Source of the DNA: Arbacia lixula
Lineage: Eukaryota; Echinodermata; Echinoidea; Arbacioida; Arbaciidae
Length of the DNA: 64,000 nucleotides
NCBI GenBank assembly: GCA_963669155.1
Contig: OZ022596.1
Coordinates: 8,795,603-8,859,602 of the forward strand
Direction: 5' to 3'
The notes beneath the pieces are model-generated. The model saw only the letters and a list, made by a program, of their open reading frames with translations, had not been told where the DNA came from and did no database searches. Positions 1-11,933 of this stretch are shown here, one piece after another. A program made the position numbers and the translations under genes. Within the stretch, counting starts at the first letter, position 1. Every line of letters starts with the position of its first letter.

Positions 1-545
1 TGAACAATAACACGAATTTGTTGGCATTAAAGTAGTGCTAAATGGGATTTGTTAATGTAACTTGGACAGAAATGCACCAATGACTTATCAATAGTTCAAG
101 TAAGTGATGGTAGCGGTAAAGATGATGTAAACCGTAACCATTGTGTAAAAGGTTGTGAAGAAAGGCCATTAAAGCTAAACCAGCGACAGCGATAACAGCT
201 TGGAACATGGACCGAGTCATTCTTTCATAATCACGGGTCCCATTCTCGGTTAATATTATGATTACGTGAAGGAATCGTCTACATAATAATAACAAAGTTA
301 AAATCATGGCAGCCTTCACCGCTATTACGTGTCCAAACTTTCTCATATAATTGTGATTGCAGCAATGCATGAGACAGTAAAAGAATTTACCTATCGGTAT
401 TTACTTTAGGCTACCTGGGAATAAAATGAGACCCGGGGATTTATTTCGGATGTTGATGAGCTCCTTCGTTTGCTCATTGCCCATGTAGACAGGCATGTTT
501 TCTCTTGAGTATACTAAGCCAAAAGAAACCTAGCCCCCCCCCCCT
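1..545 (-). repeat. Composite repeat block M (partial copy, left edge)
   Basis: This is a diverged copy of the block that recurs after every TRIM promoter in the window. It contains the conserved segment of about 85 bp (408-493) whose plus strand includes ATGAGACCCGGGGAT, and it ends in a C11 run (534-544). On the minus strand 38-370 is open for 110 codons with two hydrophobic stretches. That frame depends on a deletion of about 32 bp relative to the other copies (GATT on both sides), and the other copies are frameshifted, so I do not call it a gene. Confidence 0.55.
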
Positions 546-553
546 TTTTTTAA

Positions 554-1656
554 GGGGGTATATATAGTATCTGGGACAATTTTGACCAAAAAATCATTTT
601 TTTTTAATTTATGGATCATTGGAATAAGGGATATCTGAAATACCATAATCTAAATTTTCATTTCAAATAAATCACTAGAAATATGGTAAATTCAAGTTCA
701 AAGTCAAGGATTTCCTTTTAGCGCTCATTTTCTTTGTTTTCTCAGAATAGTGATTTTGTGTGTTGGTGTGACACTGTGGCCAAATATTGAGACTGAAGAA
801 AGAGATGTAGAGTGCTCAAATTTGGTGTTGAATGTCAGTGATAAATGTGCTAAAAACGTGTGAAAGAGATTTTTAAAATTTCTTATTTTTTTTTAATTAT
901 TGATGATTGAATACATAATTCTCCCTATCGCATATAGCTCTCCGAATCTGAACGTGTGTGGCGCTCTAATTTTTTTACCTTTAATTCTTGGGATATGAAC
1001 TTCCGGTCCACGAACATTCGGCAGTCCCAGGGACCAGGGTATCCAACTAATTTTATGAATATTAACCCTAAACCTAACCCTGACTTTAACACTTACCCTA
1101 AACCTTATTCTAAACCTAACCCTGACCCCAACCCACAACCCTACACAAAATTTTCACTGCTTAATTCACAAAAAAAGTGATTTCTTGGTCACTTTCTGCC
1201 GACAACCAGTTCTTACCGGAAGTATACGTCCCAAGAGCAATCGATCAGATATCGGTATCGTGAGGTGATATCGCTTGAAATCGGCTATATGCGATAGGGA
1301 GAATTAGCCCCTCTTTCATGTGATCGGAAAAATAAAGAAAAAAAAATAAAAGAAAAATTCTTTAAAAAAAAAGAATATTTTTTTCACCAAAAACTCATAG
1401 AAAGATGTATATTTCCATATGAAATACATATATCAAATATCAAATAAATCTGATGGATAGTTACTCTTAAAACTTGTCCACTTTGTTTTTCTTATGTTTT
1501 TTTTATATGCAAATTAGGGATTAATTTTGCCACATTTTGTGTGCGTGAAATTATACCTTAAGAATATTACTATGAATGTATAAAAAAAAATACTGAGGTA
1601 AATGCCATCAAGTATTGAAAAAATGCACTGAAGCACAAATGTGTCACGAACTATAT
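554..1656. mobile_element. AT-rich insertion of about 1.1 kb in block M, flanked by TTAA
   Basis: In the other units the C-run of block M is followed directly by TTAGCGCCAGATGAT. Here the two parts are separated by about 1.1 kb of AT-rich DNA with TTAA at both edges (550-553 and 1657-1660). The ends (GGGGGTATATATAGT and the reverse complement AATATAGTTCGTGAC) are only weakly similar. The simplest reading is a non-autonomous TTAA-specific insertion, which itself carries another element at 918-1304. No coding capacity is seen. Confidence 0.35.
918..1304. mobile_element. TA-flanked MITE with telomere-like interior
   Basis: The ends are perfect inverted repeats of about 20 bp (ATTCTCCCTATCGCATATAG at the left, its complement at the right) flanked by TA (916-917 and 1305-1306), as expected for a Tc1/mariner-like non-autonomous element. 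The interior (1063-1143) holds degenerate CCTAAACCTAACCCTGA-type repeats. Short minus- and plus-strand frames inside are translations of these repeats. No transposase is present. Confidence 0.75.
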
Positions 1657-1660
1657 TTAA

Positions 1661-1839
1661 GGCGCCAGATGATAGTTGCCGGGAGGAGGGGGGGGGGGGG
1701 GGGGCGGGAGAGTGACAATATCTGTAGGTGGTATCTCTGTTATATCTGTATTATATATCGTTAAAATTTCCTCTATACAATCGTTTTACATATCTGTCAT
1801 TATTCTCCTTTATCTTTCTCTCCTTTGGTTCTTCCCGTG

Positions 1840-1879
<40 letters not shown>

Positions 1880-2129
1880 GCCCTCTTTCTCTCTTATTCT
1901 GCCCTTCTCTTTCTATCTTTCTTACTTACTTCCTCCCGCATCTCCCTCTCTTTCTCCCTTTCCCTCCACCTCCCTCATCTCTCTCTCCATCTTCGCTACT
2001 CATCGCTATCTCTCTTTCACCCTTTTGAAAGAGAGTCTTCACCCCTCCCCTTTCTTTCTCACGGACAAGCAATGTGTCTAGTATCGTCATACAATAACGA
2101 AATAGCTGTTCAAATGACGTCAGTCTTAC
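1661..2129. repeat. G17 run, (CT)n tract and pyrimidine-rich stretch
   Basis: The stretch holds a G17 homopolymer (1688-1704), a (CT)n microsatellite (about 1842-1876) and low-complexity pyrimidine DNA to about 2060. The same pyrimidine block lies just inside the donor of every TRIM first-exon module here, so on the minus strand it would be purine-rich intron sequence. Overlapping plus-strand frames rich in Ser, Leu and Phe are low-complexity artefacts. A TGACGTCA is also present at 2115-2122, inside the presumed intron. Confidence 0.6.
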
Positions 2130-2231
2130 CTTGATCAGCTACTTAGAACCACAAGTCTCTGACTTCAAATTTCAGCTTTGCGTACGACGCACACACTACA
2201 AAACGGATGCTGTGACGTCAGCTCCTATTGG
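2130..2231 (-). promoter_or_regulatory. CRE/CCAAT promoter and non-coding first exon of an off-window TRIM unit
   Basis: On the minus strand a CCAAT box (2227-2231) is followed by a perfect palindromic CRE, TGACGTCA (2213-2220), then by about 80 bp ending in the donor CTGATCAAG/GTAAGACT (exon end at 2130). The module matches the first exons of units A, B and D, where a fitting acceptor and TRIM gene follow. No TRIM exon lies between here and position 1, so it probably serves a gene to the left of the window. Confidence 0.55.
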
Positions 2232-3412
2232 TCTACCCCTGAAGGACAAACGGGCCTACTGTCCAGTTTTGAGCTAACTTTGACAGAATTTATGTCAATT
2301 GTAGTCTAAAATGAACGTATCCAAAGTCTGATGCAAAAATCGCAATACTAGAAGACGTGTGAAACGATAGCGTCGGCCATTTGCTATGCATTCAGTATGG
2401 AATGACACAACATACATGATACCTCTCTTTATAAACATGGTAAATGGTTTCGTTTTGCCTCGCGTGTATGACTCATTTCCTGTTTTTCATTCTGTGCAGG
2501 AGACCTGGATTCATAACATGTGTTTAAGCCTTTGTTGCGTGATACTTCTGGCGATACCTCGATGAAACCATCACGGACCCCTTGATATGATTGCGACATT
2601 ATATGAAAAAAAAAACATGTGAAAAACACTTTCTTCATCATGTTCATGTTAGCTCATATTAAGTTCAGAGAGAACGCACGGCAGCATTGTTACGTGATAA
2701 CCCCGTGTATGAGAATGGTCGTAGGCTACATAAAACATAAACAAAGAGAACTGCCTCAATGGATCATAAAGAGCTCAAGTAATTGATAATAGTGGTCAAG
2801 ATGATGGAAACCGTAATCATTGTTAGTGATTGTAATTAAGGTTACGAAAAAAGGGCCATTATAGCCAAACCAGCGACAACAACAACAACAACAACCGTGA
2901 ACATGAGCCAATCATTCTGCCATCATCACGGGTCCTATTCTCGGTTGATTTCATGATTACATAAAGGGATCTTCTACAGATAAAGAGAAAGTTGAAATCT
3001 GAAATATCAAACGACACCGGGACCTACAATCATGGCAGCCATTCCTTGTCCAAACTTTATCTGACAATTGTAGTTGCATATCTGACAATTGTGGCAATGC
3101 ATGAGAAAGGAAAAGAATATTTGTGGATTGGAGGCTACCTGGGAATATAATGAGACCCGGGGATTGATTTCGGATATCGATGAAGTTCTTCGTTGGCTCA
3201 ATGCCTATGTAAACAGGCATTGCTCAGTGTAATTTATATAAAAAAAAAAGGTTATGTGTGATTTTAAGAACTGTTTCATATCTTCTGTAGAAGTGTGTCA
3301 GACTGGTTAAGCGATTTTTTTTTTATCCAAATGGTAAGTCAGGCAGAGTGTTGAGTTTCAAATCCGTGTTGGCTTACCGAATGGTGGGTGACAATGCTTT
3401 GAAAAAACTGTA
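2232..3412. repeat. Composite repeat block M
   Basis: This block of about 1.1 kb recurs after each promoter module. It holds a stretch ending TTTTTCATTCTGTGCAG, an (AAC)n-like patch near 2880, and the conserved 85-bp segment (3133-3218). The closest relative is 55330-56460. Minus-strand frames at 2429-2647 and 2957-3220 recur in some copies and are broken in others. Confidence 0.6.
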
Positions 3413-4100
3413 TTTAAAAATATGAAAACAAAGAAGTATAATAGAATGTGGGAGCAAGAAAAAGAAGAACAAGAAAAAAAGAAGAAAGAGAAAAGAGAAA
3501 AAAGGAGAGGGTGAGATAGTGTGTGCGTTTGTGTATGTGAGGGAGGCGAAAGCGAGGACAAAAACGTGTAATTATTTTGTGTATATAATGAAAAGTTCGA
3601 TTTTTCCATCTATCTGTCATTATCTCCTCCTTTTCCCTCTGTATTTTCCTCTTTCTCCTTTTTCTTCACCCCCCTCTCTCTCTCTGCCCCCCCTCTCTCT
3701 CTCTCTCGCTCCCTATCTTTCAATCTCTCTGTCACTCTTTCTAATTCTTGCTCCCCTTCTCTCTCTCTATCTCATTCTCTTTCTCCGTCCCCTTTTCTCT
3801 TTGTTCATGTCTCTTATCAATCTCCCTTTCTGATCCACCCCTCCCCGTTCCTCCTCTCTTTTCTATTACTCCTTCCCTTGCTTCGTTTCTCCGTCTATTT
3901 TCCTTTCTGTTTATCTCTTCTTTTCTCTCCACCTACACCCTTCCTCTCTGTCTCACTCCTGGCTGTACATGTCACAACACGTTTCGGAGAGGGAAACGAC
4001 AAAGAATCCAGAACTCATTTCAGTCTACGTGTACAAAGCGTTCTTTTAACAGCGTTTATTAATGAGCGAGTAAAAATAACGGTTTCTGACATACAAACAA
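3413..4100. repeat. Block P of unit A: purine-rich then pyrimidine-rich DNA
   Basis: About 100 bp of GAA/AAAG-rich sequence is followed by about 400 bp of CT-rich sequence and a conserved tail (about 3990-4100, including GCGTTTATTAATGAGCGAG). It marks the start of each unit and recurs near 13.5, 24.3, 39.4 and 56.5 kb. The long Ser/Leu/Pro frames on the plus strand are low-complexity translation. Confidence 0.6.
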
Positions 4101-7100
4101 AGCAAGATCTGCATCTACAATGTCTTAATCCCGATAATGTAAGCAGGTGATAAGAGTAATACGTGGAGGTTTGAAATAGCAAGACACCCTATGGGATATG
4201 TTACACATATATTTAAACTCATATTTAACTCTCCGTTTAATCTGACAAATCTCTAATGGTTGTAACGGTATGAAACACAATCACGTTCATATGTGACAAT
4301 CATGCTTTACACGCACTGCAAACTGATGTTACATACAAAAGTTGACTCTTCGACCAGTACATGATATACGCACAACCTACACGGACTGACAGGGTGACAT
4401 TTCGACAAGAGTACACATTAACTCTTTGCCCGCCACGCACACTATCTCCCCTGCGCCACATTAATTTCAAGGTGCTACACTCAGAGGGGTTTTGCATGCA
4501 CTGTCTTATTCCACTTCCAATAACTTTTTATTGGTTTGTCGTGATGAAAAAAAAATGTGTAGCTAAGTCTAAGAAAAACTTATACTCATGCCAATGATAT
4601 TATTTTTCATGTATAATATCATAGATTCTGAGAATTATAACTTTACATTCTGTCTCCAAATTATCGTTTTGGAGGCTATGTTATACCTCTTATATTCAAT
4701 ATTTCCTAATGAAGGTTATTCTCTAAGTTAGTTCATAGAAAAGATGTGTTCTTTAGCTTTCATTACATACCAAACCCATGTCTTTATGGGAATAATGAGC
4801 CAAGCAATTTAGGATTTGAATGGGGCATTCAAAAAGAGTAAGCTAACAATGAACTAAACTTCTCTATTGAAATTGACCCTGGGTACTTCTCAATAGACTT
4901 CCTGTCCTGGGAGACTTCCTGCCTATTGATACTTTAATCCCCTTATTGTTATATACGATGCAATACACGCTTCGCTTTTGTATGTGTGTGCGCACAATAC
5001 AATTAAATGCGTTTCGTATGCATTGTGCGCGAAATGTGACTTGAGTCGAACTTGGCAGCCCGCTGTATGTGCCGCAAGTCGAACAAAGCGAGCTAAGAGT
5101 TAAAAGTTGTGAGAATCTCTACTGTAATATCAATATCAGGAAAATACACGATTTTGTGATAGACTTTGTACAAGTTAGTTTGATTTCAATGTTTTTCACC
5201 GAAACACACAAGAGTTGGCCTTACAGAGGATTCTGAAAGTTTCACATTAGAGCCTTTGCTAACAAACAACAACGTTATCGCGATTGGTAAAATGATTTAT
5301 GCTGTACATGAATGTCATACTTATTACACTGGTGAAGGTTTATTACCAAAATTCGATATGACAAGTTTAATCAAAGTTATTCTAACGACAAACATGAGCT
5401 TTACATTAGAGACAGGGTGTCCCGATTACAAAAGTCATTAAACTCGGCAGGAATCAGCGGTAGACCCTAACAATAACGTGTATGAAATTTAAGTCATAGC
5501 TTCACGAACATTTTCAGGAAAAGTGAAAATTATCCCCGATTACGTTTGAAACGCAGCAAGTATAGTCTCCATTAATAATCACATTGTCCCTGTCAGCGTG
5601 TAATGCAGGCCATCGCTCCAATTGAACGGATGCACTGTGATGCTAACCATAGCGCACAGGTGCGGTCTCCATTCTCTAGGCTATAATATTTTGGCAACCC
5701 GCCCAAAACCATTAAATCTAGCAAACGCTGTAATTAAGCCTCAAGCCAGTTTCCACGTCTGTTATTGGGAGGGAAGTTGTGATATGTTTTCTTCTTCCTT
5801 TTCCGTGTTTTCACAAAAATCTTATTTTGTTTTTGACTTGTAAAAGGGACACCCTGTCTTTAAGCTATGACCACAATGAGAACATGTAAAACCTTCGAGA
5901 ACATACAAAGTACATGGTTTGAAAACCTCAAAAAAGGTTTAACGAACAAACGTAAGTACAGTATTTGCAATGTCTATCAATAAAAAACATTGATACAAAT
6001 TTAGAACACAGTTGTAAAAAAGCTGTCAACAAACGTATACTTGTATATGCACAATAATCATCAATCTTAAATTCTAAGAATAAGTACTTGTATGTATATT
6101 TCATATACCAATTACCGAGTTTACATACATCATTATGACAACTGACGGCAATGTGGATACAGGGCAATGTAAACTAAACAGAAATTCCACCTCATACCTT
6201 ATAGCAGTTACAAAGTGATACAATAAAGACACGTACTAAACATTCAACTTGTGATATAAATCATTAGTATTGTTGTAATAATTTTTATGGGGATAAAATG
6301 ATAGTTATCAATTCGACAGACTTGCAGCGATTGCGTGTTCTTTTCAGCCAGTATTTCAGTCGTATATAATGCCAAGTGTTAATTGTGGATACTCAATAAG
6401 GATTTTTATAAAAAAAAAAAATACATTTAACACATCAACAAGGGCAAGATAAGTAATATAAACGTAAGTTTCTTTTGAGAAGATAGAATAGCAAAGATGA
6501 GTCTGCCTAGTTCGCAGACACATAGTCACTTTTGGCAGCTAAAACATGATTGTGATTGGTTTGATCAGACCAGGTAGCTGTTACCTATGGAGGCTCAACA
6601 CGTGCTGTAACGTATTCTGACACCCGCCTGCTTCAGCCATTGAATTCACAGTGAAACACTTGACATGTTATTGCCATTTGATGTAAGCATGGTAAGCGTG
6701 CATCAGTAATGCTGTCCTATAAACTATGATAGAAATATCAATGCTACAGTCCATCTCTCTCAGGTCCATGGCCAGACTAAGGAATAGTTCTGCACTTTGT
6801 CTTGTGGTACTCGTCTAGTGTGGCATTTCCGACATGATAGTAAGGTGTAATGCGTGTAAGTAAAATCTAAATGTGAAGGTCTTAACAGTTAGATAACAAG
6901 GTAAATGAAAATAAAAGAAAGAAAGAGGATTTTCAAAGTAGTTTCTTTCATCATTACGAGCTAACGAGCTAGACAACGCATGTATGGTTAAGATGACACT
7001 CACCATCAGGCAAATTGACTTTTATTTGTAAAATGGCATAAATTTATAATCGACACACGCTATATGCAAAACTGTTTTGATACAAACAAACAGAATATTC

Positions 7101-8007
7101 GGACATACACTATTCGAAAGAATGCTGATATCATTTGTGTCTAATTAGTGTCAAAATTCATGAAAAAAAAACATGTTTAAATCGCTAATAGGCTAAATAT
7201 CACTCCAACAAATACATTGAACTAAAAGAGAGAAGTTGAAAGGAAAATCAAAAGTAATGGGTAAGGACATTGATTCTGAATATAAAAGTTCATATCCTTG
7301 CCCTGTTGCCCTCTCGTGACGTGTGTATGTACAATCGAGTAAAGTATACACAGAGTTCGGACAACATGGCGCATATTGTGTTGGTATTTTTGGCTAACCA
7401 AAGCAGCAGGTGTTATGTTGCTTCCTATGAAAACCGAGTCGCCAGACTGTGTTTAAAGGGCTCAGCACTATACATTATCATGATAATTGTTTGTGCGTAT
7501 AGACAGTCATCTAGGTGTGTTGAATGGGATTATTATACGGAATGATTAGCAGTTGAGATTCTCAATATCTTAATGGTGGGAGGGTTTGATTGGTTGCGAT
7601 TCGTTCATTTTAAAGGTTATCTATAATTCCTTGTATTGAACATTAACCGTTGTGTTTTTTATTATGATATGATACACTCTTTATTTTTATTGATGGGTTG
7701 TAAAAGGGAGAAAACGTTTTATCCAACATACTTTAAATCATACATTTAAAAAGAGTTCTACTTTTATGAATATATATATATATATTTTTACAAATTCAAC
7801 AATACTATGAGTATTGTTCATGTAACAAATTTTAGTTTCATCCCAAAGCATTGGAGTTCATTGAACAAACACAGGTCTCAAATCTCTTACTTAATTGGTA
7901 TAGCAAAGTGTAAATATCATTTAGTGCAGTGTAGTAAATATAGAGTAAATTACACATCATTGTTACACGCTATTCGATCTGTCCGTGTGAATGGTGACTC
8001 TAGTCAT
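4101..8007. other. 3' flank of TRIM A, no gene seen
   Basis: AT-rich sequence homologous to the flanks of the other units. Candidate minus-strand AATAAA signals lie at 7680-7691 and one overlaps the stop codon (8007-8012). A CGCCCTCTCGTGACG motif at about 7305 recurs in all units. Short frames of 60-90 codons are not conserved between units. Confidence 0.5.
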
Positions 8008-9888
8008 TTATTGACTCGTCACACCAGTGTGAGGGTCTCGTGTCTTACGGAAGATGTGTAGTTTGGACTTGTCGCACACAGCGATCTCACCCGTCGAGAA
8101 TTCACTTATACCGTGCACCCAGCCATTAACACGGTAATCAGCGAGGACTCTCCTGACGAACCTTAACTGATTCGTGTACAGATCGACACTCACCCGATGA
8201 ACCTTCAACCATCCAATCAGGATGTTGTCATCTTGCAGCACAGCAACGCTCGCACGGAAGTCCTTATTGCTGACGTCAGACATCACCTTACCCTCTCTAT
8301 CCACCACTCTGACTGATCTGTAATCACTCAGTACCAGCATCTCGCTGTGATTCATGGTACAGACTGTGTAGGGTTTATACCCAGGACAAGGGATCTCCCT
8401 GAATGGTGTCCCACCCTCTGAAGTATACACACGTACTGCCTTAGCATTACAACACCCTACATAAATACGATCGTTTCCATCGACATCCATACCTCCATAT
8501 CTATCAGCACCTTCAAAAACTGCAGCATTGATGCTCCCCCATGGCTGTGAGTAGAGAGATATGCGACCATTTAAATCACGTACTACAAATCTGCCATCAC
8601 GCAAGACAGACACACACTGGGCCGACACACCCTGCAGCCTTCTCCCGTGTAATCTATTTACACTGCACACCTCTAACCCATAACCATACTCATATCCCAC
8701 CACCATCTTTCCATCACGCGTGGCTGCCAAGCTACGCTCGCACGCGCCGGTGAGGGCCAGCTCCTTCTCCTTCTCCAGGCGCCACTGCTGTTTGAGGCTC
8801 AGCTCACCCAGAATGTGCTTAGTATTAAGCGTGTATGGGGTGAAAGTCAGACACTCAACCCGACGTGCGATTTCTTTCGCTCTTTCTGAATCTTCCTTTT
8901 TTACACTAGCTAACAAGTCCTGTAACCTTTTACACAGACTATCATGAACAGATAATGACTGTCCCTCGAGCACAGTTTCTACTCCCTTCCCGATTAAATC
9001 ATTAGTACTGCTGATGCATGCGACCTTCAAATCTCGTTTTTCCCTAATTTTGCGCACTTCTGCTCTAAACTCCTCTATATATGCATTACACTCCTCGATT
9101 AGATTATCTCGCTTCTCTGTGAACATAGTGAAGTGTTGCTTCGCTGTCTCCCACGCTTCGTTTATTTTCGAGATGATGTTGTTGAGACATGGTTCAACTT
9201 TTTGTAGCTCCTCGTCCCTTAGGTCAATGCCCTCTTTTTCATCAATATTGATTGATTCCATGAAAGCGCTTACCCGACTTTGAAGAGATGCGATCTGATC
9301 TTGTATTTTCTTCATGTATTTTGTCACATCTTCAATCTCGTGATCGGACCCACCGTGGTCAAGCATGCGACATCTAAAACATATAGATTGTTTACATGAC
9401 ATACAAACCCATTCCTTTTCCTCTTGCGGATGTGTAGCACAGTTTCGCTTGATTTTCACCCTCCCACTAATGAAGTCATCAATGCTCACTAAAACGTGAC
9501 TTGCAGTGAGTTTGAACTTCCTGTGATCATCGACGCACGACTCGCACAAGTAGTGATTACATTTCTCACAGTAACATTGTGCCGGTGGTTTAGTGTTATC
9601 CTCGATGTTACAGATTGTACAGATCTGTACTCCAGATTTAACATCAGCAATCATCGACTTGAGAGGAATGTTTGTTTGGAGCTTCGAGACATCGCTTTGT
9701 TTTAGCGGAGTTCTCTCGCGACAGAGCGGACACGCTAGCCTGCTCTTTTCCTCCTGTGATTTTAAAAGGTCTATCAAACACTTCATACAGAAAGTGTGAC
9801 TGCAAGCGAGAAGTTTTGGCTCCTCCATTAACGTGAAACATACACAGCATTCCAAGCCCTGCACTTCGACGGTATGTCTGGTTGCCAT
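8008..9888 (-). CDS. TRIM-family E3 ubiquitin ligase A, full length (626 aa)
   Basis: A single coding exon encodes the canonical tripartite order. The N-terminal C3HC4 RING uses C14, C17, C29, H31, C34, C37, C53 and C56. B-box 1 spans about 90-132. B-box 2 uses C151, H154, C163, C166, C171, C174, H179 and H184. A coiled coil (about 185-345) is followed by six propeller-like repeats (369-615), each with a core such as VLRDGRFVV or FSTGEIAV. RING-TRIM proteins transfer ubiquitin, and the propeller normally selects the target; that role is inferred from the family. The ATG lies 8 bp after an acceptor (TACTTCGCAG/ATAACACA, exon from 9896). The first exon is at 11833, across a 1936-bp intron. The stop is TAA, overlapped by an AATAAA. 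All metal ligands are intact, so I take it as functional. Confidence 0.93.
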   Translation of the reverse strand: MATRHTVEVQGLECCVCFTLMEEPKLLACSHTFCMKCLIDLLKSQEEKSRLACPLCRERTPLKQSDVSKLQTNIPLKSMIADVKSGVQICTICNIEDNTKPPAQCYCEKCNHYLCESCVDDHRKFKLTASHVLVSIDDFISGRVKIKRNCATHPQEEKEWVCMSCKQSICFRCRMLDHGGSDHEIEDVTKYMKKIQDQIASLQSRVSAFMESINIDEKEGIDLRDEELQKVEPCLNNIISKINEAWETAKQHFTMFTEKRDNLIEECNAYIEEFRAEVRKIREKRDLKVACISSTNDLIGKGVETVLEGQSLSVHDSLCKRLQDLLASVKKEDSERAKEIARRVECLTFTPYTLNTKHILGELSLKQQWRLEKEKELALTGACERSLAATRDGKMVVGYEYGYGLEVCSVNRLHGRRLQGVSAQCVSVLRDGRFVVRDLNGRISLYSQPWGSINAAVFEGADRYGGMDVDGNDRIYVGCCNAKAVRVYTSEGGTPFREIPCPGYKPYTVCTMNHSEMLVLSDYRSVRVVDREGKVMSDVSNKDFRASVAVLQDDNILIGWLKVHRVSVDLYTNQLRFVRRVLADYRVNGWVHGISEFSTGEIAVCDKSKLHIFRKTRDPHTGVTSQ

Positions 9889-9896
9889 TGTGTTAT

Positions 9897-11832
9897 CTGC
9901 GAAGTATACAAACGTGATATTTTATTGAATAAATGGGGAAATTGATCATCCTCTAACCAAACCTGACGTTAGTCAAAGCTCCAATAGCAGTAATCTTACT
10001 AAACTTCTTGTTTTGTTTATTTGAATGTTAGCAATAAGATAATGAAATCAAGTCTGTAGACACAGGACGCAGGAAAGACAGTGAGTAAGAGGAAACGAAG
10101 GCGGAAAACAAGGGCAACAAGGTCAAACAAAATAAAGGATAAGGCAAAGAAGCCAAGGAAGATAAAATAAAAGAAGAAAAAAAGAAGAACCAACATTTAA
10201 AATCTCGCAAATTGCACCAAGCACTAATAACTCCGTTGAAAAACTTTATTTCATGAATCTTAAACAAAACAAATGGTATAACAAATAATTTAACGGATGT
10301 TTGAAAAGGATTTCAATTTTTTCAATTTAAGAAAAGAGCGAAATATATATAAACTTCCTCCCCAAATTCAGGTTGATATACATGAGAGTAAGACAATATT
10401 AATAAAAGTCATAGCAATAATAATTACAACAGCAGAAAGGGAGAGAAAGGGGAGAGTGGGGTTGGGGGTGGGAGGAGATAGAATGAAGAAAAGGACAGAG
10501 AGGAAGAGATACGTAGAGTGGGGGAAGGAGAGGGAGAGGGAGGGGGGGGGGGAGAGGGGGGGGATAAAGGATTCATTTAAATTTCCAAACATTTGATATC
10601 ATTAACGGGCATAACGAGTTTTAATACAAGTGTTACATACAATGTAGCAATACGTTTTTAGCCATGTCTTATCATTACAAGTGCACAGCGGGAGAGAGAG
10701 AGAGGGGGGGGGGGGTTGAGGTAAGAAATATGATTACATGATAATATCCCTTCACTCAGGAGAATGTAGTAATACGAACATAATCATGATAATACCAAGT
10801 CTATGAAGACTAGATAGCGTAAGAGAATACAACAGAGCCCATTGTGCACCACACCGATCAATCCACTAGCATTTGCCTTCAATGTCATTGACAATGTACA
10901 TGTATTACATTTCTAGCAAAAAAAAAGACTTTGTGGGTTAGCATGTGTGATGTACAATGGGCATTGTTGTTTTTTAAATTCATGGACTGATTCACATTAA
11001 TCTGTAGGTCCAAATCTGCCTTAAAGCCAAAAGTGAAAACGTATTTAAAGGATTTTTAAAAAGAATGTTATTTGATGAAATGTCTTGAAAATCGACACCA
11101 TTTGACATTACTAGGTAGATTTTAGTTTTTATTTGAGATGTAAATTTGTTTTATTTCATTAAAATGTTTCTTCACATATTTTCGACTATGTGTTCGTGTT
11201 TCCTTAATTCTAAAGATATGCAATCTTATTGCAACTGAACAGCATCTATTGAAGGAGGAAAATGAAAAGATGGAGGAGGTGACAAGAAATAAGGAGATAG
11301 CGAGCAGGAAGTAAAGCAGGAGGAGAAGGAGAAGCATGAGAGAAGGGAAGAGCGGGGAGGTAAGTTATGAATGAGTTTGAGTTAGATGACGTGGAAGTTT
11401 ACCAACTGGTTAATTTATTTGAATAATCCTCTGCCTTTGTCTTACACTGTCTCTGTAATTCCTTTCTGACCCTGTCCCTCCTCTCTCTTTCTTTATTTCT
11501 TCTTTATTCCCCATCTCCCATTCTTGCCCGAATTCTTTGTTTCCTATTCTCTCCGCCTTCTTCTCCCTCCATCCTTCATCTTTCTTTCCGTCTTCCTCTC
11601 TATCTCTCCCTAAATGTCTGTCTTTCTTTTCCTCTATTTCTTCCCCTCACTCTCACACTCTTCGTTCTACTTACCCTTCTATTTTTCCTTATCTCTCTAT
11701 TTCCTCACTTTGTTTCCCTCTATATCCACCTTTCACCCTTCCGTTGCCACCCTCCCGCAATTATCTCTCATCTTCCCTCCACATCGTCGTCATACAATAA
11801 CGAAGAAATAGTTCATATGACGCCAATCTTAC
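9897..11832 (-). other. Intron of TRIM A
   Basis: It is bounded by GTAAGATT at the 5' side (11832 downward) and CTTCGCAG at the 3' side. It contains A/G-rich DNA (10080-10200, 10430-10565), a G-run near 10707 and a pyrimidine tract (11450-11790). A minus-strand frame at 11122-11337 starting with a poly-Leu run is also present in the B and D introns; it is a GAA/GGA-repeat translation and not supported as a gene. Confidence 0.75.
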
Positions 11833-11933
11833 CTTGATCAGCAGTTAGAACCACAAGTCTCTGACTTCAAACTTTAGCTTTCCGTACGACGCACACGCTA
11901 CAAAATTGGTGCTGTGACGTCAGCTTCTATTGG
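11833..11933 (-). promoter_or_regulatory. TRIM A promoter (CCAAT, CRE) and non-coding first exon
   Basis: Read on the minus strand, CCAAT (11929-11933) is followed by TGACGTCA (11915-11922) and about 80 bp of presumed 5' UTR ending CTGATCAAG, joined to the donor GTAAGATT at 11832. The exon has no in-frame coding contribution to the TRIM start, which lies in exon 2. The CRE predicts CREB/ATF binding. The transcription start is not visible and is placed only by the motif spacing. Confidence 0.7.

Noticed and set aside
38-370. 110-codon minus-strand frame with two hydrophobic stretches
   Set aside because: It exists only because of a local deletion of about 32 bp; the other copies of the block are broken in this frame.
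1063-1143. Internal telomere or chromosome end
   Set aside because: The repeats are degenerate, only about 80 bp long and lie wholly within a MITE.
3519-4062. Long Ser/Leu/Pro-rich plus-strand frames in P blocks, and the matching frames at 13707, 24459, 39762 and 56538
   Set aside because: They translate CT-rich low-complexity DNA, change frame between units and have no domain or start context.
9496-9705. Plus-strand frames across TRIM A, B and D
   Set aside because: They are shadows of the conserved minus-strand coding exon and recur only because the exon does.
11122-11337. Poly-Leu minus-strand frame shared by the A, B and D introns
   Set aside because: It comes from a GAA/GGA-rich tract inside the intron; the C-terminal part differs by frameshift in A.
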